Assembly (NCBI GenBank): GCA_964394585.1
Contig: CAYMYI010000109.1
Coordinates: 1-14,144 of the forward strand
Direction of reading: 5' to 3'
Source of the DNA: CAYUJH01 sp964394585
GTDB lineage: Bacteria > Bacteroidota > Bacteroidia > Cytophagales > Flammeovirgaceae
DNA length: 14,144 nucleotides
Both the position numbers and the translations under genes were made by a program. The notes beneath the pieces were generated by a model, which saw only the letters and a program-made list of their open reading frames with translations, ran no database searches and was not told the origin of the DNA. Position 1 is the stretch's first letter, and every line of letters starts with the position of its first letter. Positions 6,534 to 14,144 of this stretch are shown here, one piece after another.

Positions 6534-9020
6534 ATGGCTGAAGCTAGTAACATTATCCCCATAAACATTGAAGATGAAATGCGTGGGGCATACATCGACT
6601 ACTCGATGTCGGTGATTATCTCAAGAGCACTTCCCGATGTGCGCGACGGTTTCAAACCGGTGCATCGGCGCGTTTTATATGCAATGGCAGAACTAGGCGT
6701 TACCTACAATCGCCCCTACAAAAAATCGGCGCGTATTGTAGGGGAAACGTTAGGTAAGTACCACCCACATGGTGATAGTTCCGTGTACGACACCATGGTT
6801 CGTATGGCACAGGACTGGTCGCTGCGCTATCCCTTAGTGGATGGGCAAGGGAACTTCGGTTCTATGGATGGCGACTCCCCTGCAGCCATGCGTTACACCG
6901 AAGCACGCCTTAAAGAAGTTGCCGGAGAAATGCTCGCCGATATCCGCAAAGAAACGGTAGACTTCCAAAACAACTTCGACGACTCGCTGCAAGAACCTTC
7001 GGTACTTCCCGGAAAACTCCCTAACCTCCTTGTGAATGGCACTTCGGGCATTGCCGTTGGGATGGCGACCAATATGGCGCCCCACAACTTGAGCGAAGTG
7101 GTTGATGGCATTGTTGCTTATATCGACAATCCTGAAATCACGATTACCGAGCTAATGAACTACATCAAAGGGCCCGACTTCCCTACCGGAGGTATCATTT
7201 ACGGAACCGATGGCGTTCGCAAAGCTATAAGCACAGGTCGAGGTCGGGTAGTAATGCGAGCCGTTACGCATTTTGAAACCGATAAATCGGGGCGCGAAAT
7301 GATTATTGTAACGGAAATGCCTTACCAAGTGAACAAGGCACTCATGATAGAGAAAACAGCCGCGCTTGTAAACGAAAAGAAAATTGAAGGCATCCATGCG
7401 ATCCGCGACGAATCAGACCGCCGAGGGATCCGCGTTGTGTACGAACTAAAGCGCGATGCCGTACCCGATATTGTACTCAATACACTTTTCAAGCATACTG
7501 CGCTGCAAACTTCTTTCAGTGTAAATAATATTGCCCTAGTGAAGGGCCGCCCTGTGATGCTCAATGTGAAAGATCTCATTAAGCATTACGTGGAACACCG
7601 CCACGAGGTAGTAGTGCGCCGCACAGAATACGATTTGCGCGAAGCCGAAAAACGCTTGCACATTTTGAAAGGATTGCTGATTGCCCTCGACCACCTCGAT
7701 GAGGTAATCGCGACGATCCGAGCAGCAGCCGACCCCGATACGGCTCGCACCGAACTGATGGAAAAGTTTGAGCTTTCCGAAGTACAAGCCAAGGCAATTT
7801 TAGATATGCGCTTGCAACGCCTTACCGGCCTTGAGCGTGAGAAAATCCAGAAAGAACACGATGAAGTAGTGCAGTTAGTTGAAGAACTCAAGGAAATTCT
7901 TGCGAATAAAGAACTTCGCATGTCTATCATTAAGGATGAACTGCACGGCTTAAAAGAAAAATATGGCGACGAACGCCGTACGCGTATTGAAATCAATGCA
8001 GAAGATATTGATATCGAAGATTTGATAGCCGACGAAGAAATGGTGATTACGATTTCGAACGCTGGGTACATCAAACGCACGCCGCTTACCGAGTATCGCC
8101 AACAAGGGCGTGGCGGCGTAGGGTCTCGCGGGGTTACTACAAAAGAAGATGACTTCACTGCCCACCTCTTTATTGCCACTAGCCACGAGTACCTGCTCAT
8201 CTTTACCAAACAAGGTAAGGTATTTTGGCTGAAGGTATACCAAGTGCCCGAAGGCAGCAAAACCTCGAAAGGGCGCCCACTACAAAATCTTATTATGATC
8301 GAAGAAAACGATAGCGTTCAAGCGGTCATCAATGTTAAAAACTTAAAAAACCCAGATTACATCAACAATACATTTTTGGTGATGTGTACCGAGCAAGGCA
8401 CGATCAAAAAGACCTCGCTAGAAGCCTACTCGCGTCCACGCCAAAATGGCATTAACGCCATTAATGTTAACGAGGGCGATACCTTACACGATGTAAAACT
8501 TACTGATGGTAATTCCGATATTGTAATTGCTCTAAAATCGGGCAGAGCCATCCGTTTCCATGAATCGAACGTTCGCCCAATGGGTCGCACTGCTACCGGC
8601 GTACGTGGCATCACCCTTGCAGATGCTCACGATAAAGTTGTGGGGCTCGTCTGCGTAAACCATCCTGAAACTACCCTCTTAGTAGTTTCTGAGAAAGGAT
8701 TTGGCAAACGTTCTTACTTAGAAGAGTACCGAATTACGAACCGAGGCGGTAAAGGGGTGAAAACCCTTAACATCACCGAAAAAACCGGTAGCCTCATCAG
8801 TATGAAATCGGTAACCGATGACAACCAGTTGATGATTATCACTCGTTTGGGCATTACTATTCGCATGGGCTTAGAAGAGCTGCGGGTTACGGGCAGAGCT
8901 ACGCAAGGCGTTAAGCTTATCCGCTTAAACGAAGGCGATGAAATCTCGTCGGTGGCTAAAATTGAATCCATCCAAGAGGAGGCTTCAGAAGTTGAAAACC
9001 CATCGGAAGACGAATCTTAA
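6534..9020 (+). CDS. gyrA: DNA gyrase subunit A
   Basis: The 828-aa protein is the DNA-cleaving subunit of gyrase, which with GyrB introduces negative supercoils using ATP. The breakage-reunion domain fills about residues 1-500, with the catalytic Tyr121 in AAMRYTEARL and the quinolone-determining segment YHPHGDSSVYD (76-86). Ser82 and Asp86, equivalent to E. coli Ser83 and Asp87, are the sensitive-type residues. The C-terminal beta-pinwheel (about 505-815) shows six blades, recognisable at YIKRTPL, GKVFWLK, GTIKKTS, GRAIRFH, GFGKRSY and GITIRMG. The gyrase-specific GyrA box is QGRGGVG (524-530), which separates it from topoisomerase IV subunit A. The tail is acidic (EEASEVENPSEDES). The start at 6534 gives the conserved MAEASNIIPINIEDEM beginning. 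Length is normal for the phylum. gyrB is not in this window. Confidence 0.98.
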   Translation: MAEASNIIPINIEDEMRGAYIDYSMSVIISRALPDVRDGFKPVHRRVLYAMAELGVTYNRPYKKSARIVGETLGKYHPHGDSSVYDTMVRMAQDWSLRYPLVDGQGNFGSMDGDSPAAMRYTEARLKEVAGEMLADIRKETVDFQNNFDDSLQEPSVLPGKLPNLLVNGTSGIAVGMATNMAPHNLSEVVDGIVAYIDNPEITITELMNYIKGPDFPTGGIIYGTDGVRKAISTGRGRVVMRAVTHFETDKSGREMIIVTEMPYQVNKALMIEKTAALVNEKKIEGIHAIRDESDRRGIRVVYELKRDAVPDIVLNTLFKHTALQTSFSVNNIALVKGRPVMLNVKDLIKHYVEHRHEVVVRRTEYDLREAEKRLHILKGLLIALDHLDEVIATIRAAADPDTARTELMEKFELSEVQAKAILDMRLQRLTGLEREKIQKEHDEVVQLVEELKEILANKELRMSIIKDELHGLKEKYGDERRTRIEINAEDIDIEDLIADEEMVITISNAGYIKRTPLTEYRQQGRGGVGSRGVTTKEDDFTAHLFIATSHEYLLIFTKQGKVFWLKVYQVPEGSKTSKGRPLQNLIMIEENDSVQAVINVKNLKNPDYINNTFLVMCTEQGTIKKTSLEAYSRPRQNGINAINVNEGDTLHDVKLTDGNSDIVIALKSGRAIRFHESNVRPMGRTATGVRGITLADAHDKVVGLVCVNHPETTLLVVSEKGFGKRSYLEEYRITNRGGKGVKTLNITEKTGSLISMKSVTDDNQLMIITRLGITIRMGLEELRVTGRATQGVKLIRLNEGDEISSVAKIESIQEEASEVENPSEDES

Positions 9021-9025
9021 AAGAG

Positions 9026-9050
9026 TTTAAATTGCTTTCATAAATTTAAA
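9026..9050. repeat. A/T-only inverted repeat after gyrA
   Basis: TTTAAATT and AATTTAAA are perfect inverted arms with a 9-nt spacer, beginning 5 nt after the gyrA stop; a TTTTT run follows three bases later. The stem has no G-C pairs, so it would be a poor terminator at best. The 88-nt gyrA-TPR gap holds no clear promoter, so read-through into the TPR gene is possible. Confidence 0.35.
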
Positions 9051-9108
9051 TAGTTTTTCGTATTAAAATCACAGTTAATCTGTTCACAACAAAAACACAT
9101 TAGAAACC

Positions 9109-10329
9109 ATGAAGAAGATTATTGCAACAATAGCTACCCTTCTGCTTGCCACGCTGATGAGCTTGGGGCAGAGCATTATGAATGCTGAAGCAGCTTTGGA
9201 AAAAGGCGAACTAGACAAAGCTAAATCTGAAATTGATGGAGTAGTTCAGAAAGAAATTGACAAAATTGCTGAGAAAAACGCCAAGCTTAAAGCTAAAGGG
9301 AAAACGGATAAAATTGAGCCCGAAGAACCTTCTACCAAAACCCTTTACACTAAAGGTTCAGTGTACCAAGCAATCGCTCTTTCTGAAAACCCCGATTACC
9401 AAAGCTTAGTGGAAAATCCGGTAGAAATTGCTTTGGAGGCCTATCAAAAAATAATGAAAGAAGAAAGTGAAAATAGCCCTTTGGCAATACAGACAAACCT
9501 TAAAATTGATGAATTCTATCGCGGAATGATTAATCTGGGCGCCAACTTTTACAATGCCGATGATATGGCAAACGCCGCTGATGCCTTCTACAAAGCCGGA
9601 CTAATTTATGAGGAAGATACCACCGGACTTCCCAACGCATTTATTATTGCTTTCCAAGAAGAAATGGAAGAAGACGTAGAAAAAATAGCTGCTCTTATTA
9701 GAAAAAGAGGTACTGGTAATAGCACATTCTACACATTTTACCCTCAGTGGTTGCGCAACAAAGAAAACTACGAGAAGATGCTAGAAGTAGCCAAAGAGGG
9801 AAAAGAGGCGTATCCTGAAGACGAGAATATGTTCAGATTTATGGTAGAGGCATACAACAAGCTCGACCGTATTGATGATGCTATCGCCCTTTTGGAACAA
9901 GAAGCCGAAAACTCGGATGATCATATCATCTATGGCAATTTGGCGATTATGTACGAAAACAAGGGTAACGAAGAAAAAGCGAAAGAAAATTACTTGAAAG
10001 CCCTTAAAATTAAGCCGAACGATTTTGGAATGAACTACAACATGGGCGCGATGTATTACAACAAAGCAGCAAACCTTTCTAAAGAACGCAATAACCTGCC
10101 TGCTAATAACCGTGGTGAGTTTATTGACCAGGAAAAAGCGGAAGAACTACAAAAACAAATTGTAGACTATTTTAAAGAGGCAGAACCATTCTTTGTGAAA
10201 GCATACGAAGCAGACCCTGAAGGAAATGAGGCGTATAACCTGTTATCTATGTTAAGCCAAATGTACCGTCAGATGGGTATGGACGATAAGAAGAAAGAAA
10301 TAGATGCAAAGCTTAAAGAAATGGAATAA
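9109..10329 (+). CDS. Secreted tetratricopeptide-repeat protein
   Basis: The 406-aa protein has a signal peptide (MKKIIATIATLLLATLMSLG, cleavage near residue 20) with no lipobox Cys, so it should be periplasmic. A charged Lys/Glu-rich stretch (about 33-75) follows. Helical repeats then cover most of the rest; the clearest TPR is at 272-305 (YGNLAIMYENKGNEEKAKENY, ending ALKIKPND). Other likely repeats start near 140, 240 and 375, and a longer insert at about 320-345 (KERNNLPANNRGEF) interrupts the array. TPRs make protein-binding scaffolds and no catalytic motif is present, so no specific function can be assigned. It follows gyrA by 88 nt and ends with its own strong terminator. A link to gyrase is unlikely, given the signal peptide. 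Confidence 0.87.
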   Translation: MKKIIATIATLLLATLMSLGQSIMNAEAALEKGELDKAKSEIDGVVQKEIDKIAEKNAKLKAKGKTDKIEPEEPSTKTLYTKGSVYQAIALSENPDYQSLVENPVEIALEAYQKIMKEESENSPLAIQTNLKIDEFYRGMINLGANFYNADDMANAADAFYKAGLIYEEDTTGLPNAFIIAFQEEMEEDVEKIAALIRKRGTGNSTFYTFYPQWLRNKENYEKMLEVAKEGKEAYPEDENMFRFMVEAYNKLDRIDDAIALLEQEAENSDDHIIYGNLAIMYENKGNEEKAKENYLKALKIKPNDFGMNYNMGAMYYNKAANLSKERNNLPANNRGEFIDQEKAEELQKQIVDYFKEAEPFFVKAYEADPEGNEAYNLLSMLSQMYRQMGMDDKKKEIDAKLKEME

Positions 10330-10352
10330 TATCCTTTAGAAATTTAACTTTC

Positions 10353-10393
10353 AAACCCTCTTGGTAATCCTATGCTAAGAGGGTTTCTTTTTC
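10353..10393 (+). terminator. Intrinsic terminator of the TPR gene, abutting the next start codon
   Basis: A perfect 10-bp stem (AAACCCTCTT / AAGAGGGTTT, 14-nt loop) is followed by CTTTTTC. It ends only about 5 nt before the ATG of the alkyltransferase-like gene at 10398. Confidence 0.88.
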
Positions 10394-10397
10394 TATT

Positions 10398-10736
10398 ATG
10401 AAACACGAACAAGAAAACTTTTTCCGTAATGTATACGAGGTGGTAAAGCTTATCCCTTACGGCAGAGTAACCACATATGGTGCCATTGCAAATTACTTAG
10501 GTGCCAAAAGAAGCGCCCGCATGGTAGGGTGGGCACTGAACCAATCATTTGGAAATAGCGAAGCAATTCCGGCGCACCGGGTGGTAAACCGCAACGGAGT
10601 GCTCAGTGGCAAACATTACTTTCCCGCTGACGACCCTATGGAAGCAAGGCTATCGCAAGAAGGAATCGTGGTGAGAGAAGATGTAGTACAGAACTTTCAA
10701 GAGAAATTTTGGAACCCTGCAGAAATGCTTCCTTAA
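10398..10736 (+). CDS. Alkyltransferase-like protein (MGMT DNA-binding domain, no catalytic Cys)
   Basis: The 112-aa protein matches the C-terminal DNA-binding domain of O6-alkylguanine-DNA alkyltransferases: IPYGRVTTYGAIANYLG (19-35) with the nucleotide-flipping Tyr27, RSARMVGWAL (38-47) with the Arg41 finger that fills the gap in the helix, and PAHRVVNRNGVLSG (58-71). Active transferases have PCHR; here the alkyl-accepting Cys is Ala59. It therefore cannot repair by transfer and belongs with the alkyltransferase-like (ATL) proteins, which bind O6-alkylguanine and flag it for nucleotide excision repair. An Ala at this site is known in some bacterial ATLs, while Trp is the other common form. 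The N-terminal domain of MGMT is absent, as usual for ATLs. It lies 52 nt upstream of the large membrane protein and directly behind a terminator. Confidence 0.92.
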   Translation: MKHEQENFFRNVYEVVKLIPYGRVTTYGAIANYLGAKRSARMVGWALNQSFGNSEAIPAHRVVNRNGVLSGKHYFPADDPMEARLSQEGIVVREDVVQNFQEKFWNPAEMLP

Positions 10737-10788
10737 GGAGTTGACAGGTTTTGGTATCTTACGGCAAACCAAGTAATTCGATACAATT

Positions 10789-13700
10789 ATGGTCAATGCG
10801 ATTCGCCGCGCCCTCAACATAGAACCAAGTGAAGGGAAGCCTATCGGGCTTTTACTGGCGCATTCATTTTTTGTGGGTATGTTTGTTGCCTTTTATTTCT
10901 CCCATGCCAATGGAAATTTTATCAACCGTTTTTCGCTTTCCGCCCTGCCGTATGCCTATATTCTCTCGGGTTTAGCAGGCTTTGTGATGTCGGCAGTATT
11001 CTCTCGCTTACAAAGTAAGATAGCCTACTCGCGGCTAATCACCTTGGTTTTACTGTTCATATTAGTACTGATGGTGCTATTTCGCCTTAGTTGGTTCGCT
11101 ATAGGCGAGGGCGAAACCTCCTTTAAAATCTTTATCGTATTTGGCCCAACCCTCACCTATGCCGAGCTGGTTGCCTTTGTGGTATTCATCTGGATAGCTC
11201 CAGTACTCGGGCTTATTGCGCTACAATATTGGGGCATGGCGTTGCGTCTTTTCGACTTACGCCAAAGTAAGCGTTTGTTTGGGATTATTGGTTCCGGCGA
11301 CGTGATTTCCTCGATTATCGGCTTCTTTTCGGTTCCACTTTTTGTGAGACTTTTGGGCGGTACAGCCGATTTATTGTGGCTCGCTGCTATTGCGTTGGGC
11401 GTTAGCATGATTTTTCAGTTTATGCTCATTGCTCATTTTAACGAGCAACTTGCTACACGCTCGGGCAAAAAGAAAAAAGTAAAAGGCGATTTATCAACGA
11501 TTTTAGCAAATCCATATTTTAAAATCATTTTCATCGTAACCATTCTATCGGTAATTGCACAGCACTTTGTAGACTTTACCTATGTGGGCATGGTACGCAA
11601 AACCTTTGACCAACGTGCGCAGCTCACCAGCTTTATTGGGGTTTTCTTTGGGGTTATCAAACTTGTGGAGCTGATTGCCAAAACCATGGTTGTAGGCAGG
11701 GTACTGAACCGATATGGGCTGAGTGTCGGTTTGTTAGCACTAGCCTTTCTCATTGGTTTATTTACGTTTTTGGCGGCGATTTCGAGTGTACTTGCTAGCC
11801 TGTCTGCAGGCTTGGCAAGTGTGGCGGCATCCTTCTTTTTCTTGTTCATTGCCATGAATAAACTCTTCGATTTATCGGGGCGAAAAGCTATCGAAGAACC
11901 TTCTTTCAAAGTATTATACCAACCTTTAGATGCCGAAACCAAAATGATGGTACAAACCCAAGCAGAGGGCAAAGCCAAGCAAATTGGGAAAATGGGCGCT
12001 GGTGTTCTCTTACTCATCCTGACTTCTTTCAAATTTTTTGATGAGCAAATTGCCATTTTTATTTTATGTGGGCTGGTAGTAATATGGTTTCTGATGGCAA
12101 AAAAACTGTATACTGCCTACCGCCATACCGTGCAAGAAGCTTTAAAGGAAGACCAAGATGAGCCATTGCAGCTTACGCCCCAATTTAGTTTCGAATGGAT
12201 TACCGAGCGCTTTGCGAACCGTGAAACTTCCATGCAAATGCTACAACATACCCTAATGGTCGGTAAACAATTGAGGTATTCGCTTCCTGACCCAAAACTT
12301 ATAGAACTTATAACACACCCTCACCAACAGATACGATTTATTGCCAAAGATCTATTGGTAGATTTCCCTTCCGATGTGGTAATTCAAGCCATTCAGCACC
12401 AAGCTCACAAAGAATCGTATCCTGAATTACAAGTCTTTTGGAAAGAGTATCTACAACATTTACACTCCCTACAACAGCTCTCACTCGATCAGATTACTGC
12501 CTTAACCAAAAGTATCCGAGTAGAAGAACGGCTACAAGCGGCACTATGGCTGCAGAAATATTCGCACCCAAACGAAGTGCGGTTACTCCGCGAACTGATT
12601 GCCGACCGGGAAAACCGCGTGGCACGTCGGGCACTCCGTGTTGTGGTACGTGTACAAAATCAGATGTTGTACTACTTTCTTACCGAACTACTCGACAACG
12701 CCGAGCTCAGCCCAGATGCCATGGAGGCTCTGAGAAATTTACCCAAGATGCTATCGGAAAACACACTCGAAATACTATTCCGCGAACATGAAACCCAGCC
12801 GGTGGTACTCACCAAAATTGTTCAGCTATGCGAGCAATTACAAACTCCAGATGCCTTGCACTTTTTGGCTACCAAAATAGAGTTTCCGAATCGCACGTTG
12901 CAATACAGCATTGTACAAGCCTTAGCCCAAGGGAATTTTATGCTGTCAGGTACACACCGTAAGCGCATCACAAATAAACTGCATGAAGAAGCTCAACATG
13001 CAGCCTGGCTTCTCACCTGTATCCACGAAACTGCCAAAGACTCCAACATACTTCCCCTTACCAACGCCCTTAAAACCGATTTACAGCATCTGCGTAACAT
13101 GGTATACCAGCTACTTTCCATACTATACGATGCCCAAGCTATTTTGCGGATACGTACCCAACTGGAAAAAGGCACCAAAGAAGGAGTCGCCCTGGCGTTA
13201 GAAATGATGGATATCTTACTCGAAGAAGATACCAAAAACATAGTACAGCCCCTGCTCGAAGCCTCATCTTACGAAGAACAATACAAAAAAATGGTTGCTA
13301 TTTTCCCACAGCCTACACTGAGTATCAAACCTCGGTTAAAAAATATCTTGTTGCAAGACTTCTCTAAAATCAGCCCATTTGTAAAAGCACTTGCCATTCA
13401 AGCCTTGGGTAAAATTTCGCATAAAATCCCTGAAGAAATCAAAGCATATGCGTTTAGCCGTCATCCCTTGCTAAAAGAAACGGCTCTCATTGCCATTCAT
13501 ACCATTCAGCCAGAAACTTATGCCTCCCTTGTACAACAAGAATCCAAGAAAACACGGTTTGTGTTCGATAAAGTTACCGGATACCGGACCGATTTTCCCC
13601 AAGAAACCTCTATCATGGAAGAAGTCGAAATGCTAAGCAGTTTGCCGTTCTTCCAACATGTTTCCAAAGAAATACTGATGGAAATTGCCATCCGAACCGA

Positions 13701-14058
13701 AGAAGAAATTATAGCACCGGAACAAATGCCACGCTATGCCTACCGAATTGGCACCTACCTTCATATTATAATTGAAGGAGCTGGCAACATTACCGAGTCG
13801 GGGAAAGTACATACGCTAACTCAGGGGAAAATCATCGGGCTTACCCACCAGCCCAACATGGAACAAGCATCTTTTGATATTACCGCCACAACCCGTATTT
13901 TATATATGCCACTCGCCCAATTTTTTGACCTTGCCAGCGTATTTTCCGAACTGACCCAAGCCATTTTCACGTATCTTTCTATGGCAAGCGACAAGGAAAC
14001 CCCATTCAACCCAGAGACAATATTACAACCCGAAAATTTTATGTATAATGATTGGTGA
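10789..14058 (+). CDS. Nucleotide-transporter/MFS-like membrane protein fused to HEAT-type repeats and a cNMP-binding-like domain
   Basis: The 1089-aa protein has three parts. Residues 20-440 hold about 11-12 membrane segments (near 21-40, 52-73, 83-105, 113-148, 166-189, 193-216, 245-268, 278-302, 309-331, 333-357, 400-415, 419-440). The loop FDLRQSKRLFGIIGSGDVIS (155-174) recalls the ATP/ADP translocase (NTT) branch of the MFS superfamily. Residues about 465-915 are soluble helical hairpins of HEAT/ARM character; the clearest are VRLLRELIADRENRVARRAL (597-616) and FVKALAIQALGKIS (864-877). Residues about 945-1065 resemble a cyclic-nucleotide-binding beta-roll (LPFFQHVSKEILMEIA, YLHIIIEGAGNITESGKV), but the phosphate-binding cassette is unrecognisable. 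Fusions of NTT-like permeases with HEAT and cNMP modules are known in free-living bacteria. Substrate unknown; nucleotide transport is inference. No clear promoter upstream; a terminator follows. Confidence 0.72.
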   Translation: MVNAIRRALNIEPSEGKPIGLLLAHSFFVGMFVAFYFSHANGNFINRFSLSALPYAYILSGLAGFVMSAVFSRLQSKIAYSRLITLVLLFILVLMVLFRLSWFAIGEGETSFKIFIVFGPTLTYAELVAFVVFIWIAPVLGLIALQYWGMALRLFDLRQSKRLFGIIGSGDVISSIIGFFSVPLFVRLLGGTADLLWLAAIALGVSMIFQFMLIAHFNEQLATRSGKKKKVKGDLSTILANPYFKIIFIVTILSVIAQHFVDFTYVGMVRKTFDQRAQLTSFIGVFFGVIKLVELIAKTMVVGRVLNRYGLSVGLLALAFLIGLFTFLAAISSVLASLSAGLASVAASFFFLFIAMNKLFDLSGRKAIEEPSFKVLYQPLDAETKMMVQTQAEGKAKQIGKMGAGVLLLILTSFKFFDEQIAIFILCGLVVIWFLMAKKLYTAYRHTVQEALKEDQDEPLQLTPQFSFEWITERFANRETSMQMLQHTLMVGKQLRYSLPDPKLIELITHPHQQIRFIAKDLLVDFPSDVVIQAIQHQAHKESYPELQVFWKEYLQHLHSLQQLSLDQITALTKSIRVEERLQAALWLQKYSHPNEVRLLRELIADRENRVARRALRVVVRVQNQMLYYFLTELLDNAELSPDAMEALRNLPKMLSENTLEILFREHETQPVVLTKIVQLCEQLQTPDALHFLATKIEFPNRTLQYSIVQALAQGNFMLSGTHRKRITNKLHEEAQHAAWLLTCIHETAKDSNILPLTNALKTDLQHLRNMVYQLLSILYDAQAILRIRTQLEKGTKEGVALALEMMDILLEEDTKNIVQPLLEASSYEEQYKKMVAIFPQPTLSIKPRLKNILLQDFSKISPFVKALAIQALGKISHKIPEEIKAYAFSRHPLLKETALIAIHTIQPETYASLVQQESKKTRFVFDKVTGYRTDFPQETSIMEEVEMLSSLPFFQHVSKEILMEIAIRTEEEIIAPEQMPRYAYRIGTYLHIIIEGAGNITESGKVHTLTQGKIIGLTHQPNMEQASFDITATTRILYMPLAQFFDLASVFSELTQAIFTYLSMASDKETPFNPETILQPENFMYNDW

Positions 14059-14105
14059 TGGTGGTCAACAATAAAAAATGTACTCTGATGTTACTTACAC
14101 AACAA

Positions 14106-14140
14106 AAAAGCCTTGTAAATCAACAACTTACAAGGCTTTT
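14106..14140 (+). terminator. Intrinsic, probably bidirectional terminator
   Basis: A perfect 13-bp stem (AAAAGCCTTGTAA / TTACAAGGCTTTT, 9-nt loop) lies 48 nt after the stop of the large membrane protein. The run of A on the left and T on the right would let it work on both strands, suggesting a convergent gene beyond the right edge. Confidence 0.88.
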
Positions 14141-14144
14141 AAAG

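Noticed and set aside
6604..6900. Possible quinolone-resistance substitutions in gyrA
   Set aside because: The residues equivalent to E. coli Ser83 and Asp87 are Ser and Asp; the neighbouring Ala84-to-Ser difference is not by itself evidence of resistance.
7586..8260. A 224-codon open frame on the minus strand inside gyrA
   Set aside because: It is antisense to a highly conserved gyrA region, is very Ser/Arg-rich as expected of a shadow frame, and matches no family.
10741..10788. Promoter-like TTTTG and TAATTCGA before the large membrane protein gene
   Set aside because: Spacing is acceptable (20 nt) but the -7 half matches TAnnTTTG poorly, so it was not annotated.
11580..12056. A 158-codon minus-strand frame opposite the transporter domain
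   Set aside because: It is a Lys/Ser/Pro-rich shadow of hydrophobic codons on the coding strand, with no family resemblance.

Overview
The window looks like ordinary chromosome of a member of the Bacteroidota, probably a free-living Cytophagales-like or Flavobacteria-like lineage; I cannot resolve the order. Three things support this. Two places carry the phylum's characteristic promoter (TTTG, 18-nt spacer, TAnnTTTG), upstream of the TetR gene and of rplS. Translation starts are preceded by A/T-rich leaders without Shine-Dalgarno sequences. Protein families such as the 416-aa fumarylacetoacetase, the LolA-like/FtsX-like export pair and the nucleotide-transporter-like HEAT fusion fit the phylum. 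Coding density is high, there is no gene-free stretch over 300 bases, and I see no tRNA, rRNA, CRISPR array, insertion sequence or phage gene.

Minus-strand block (1-4035). Reading leftwards from 1837, a TetR regulator, a secreted LolA-like protein and an FtsX/LolC-type ABC permease (cut by the left edge) overlap by ATGA junctions. They form one export operon, probably for lipoprotein or lipid. Its promoter and a palindromic operator lie directly before the TetR start, so it is probably autorepressed. Upstream on the same strand are galE (UDP-glucose 4-epimerase) and a patatin-like phospholipase, 41 nt apart and possibly co-transcribed.

Plus-strand block (4093-14140). rplS (ribosomal protein L19) has its own promoter and terminator. 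It is followed by a small VOC/glyoxalase-fold protein, fumarylacetoacetase (last step of tyrosine breakdown), gyrA, a secreted TPR protein, an alkyltransferase-like DNA-lesion-binding protein with Ala in place of the catalytic Cys, and a 1089-aa membrane protein. That protein joins a nucleotide-transporter/MFS-like membrane domain to a long HEAT-type helical region and a degenerate cyclic-nucleotide-binding-like domain. Strong intrinsic terminators follow rplS, fahA, the TPR gene and the 1089-aa gene.

I found no convincing undescribed multi-gene system. The best leads are the membrane/HEAT/cNMP-like fusion with its apparently lost ligand-binding cassette, the double-palindrome control region of the TetR export operon, the terminator that abuts the start of the alkyltransferase-like gene, and a patatin resembling anti-phage lipase effectors but without a partner cyclase in view.
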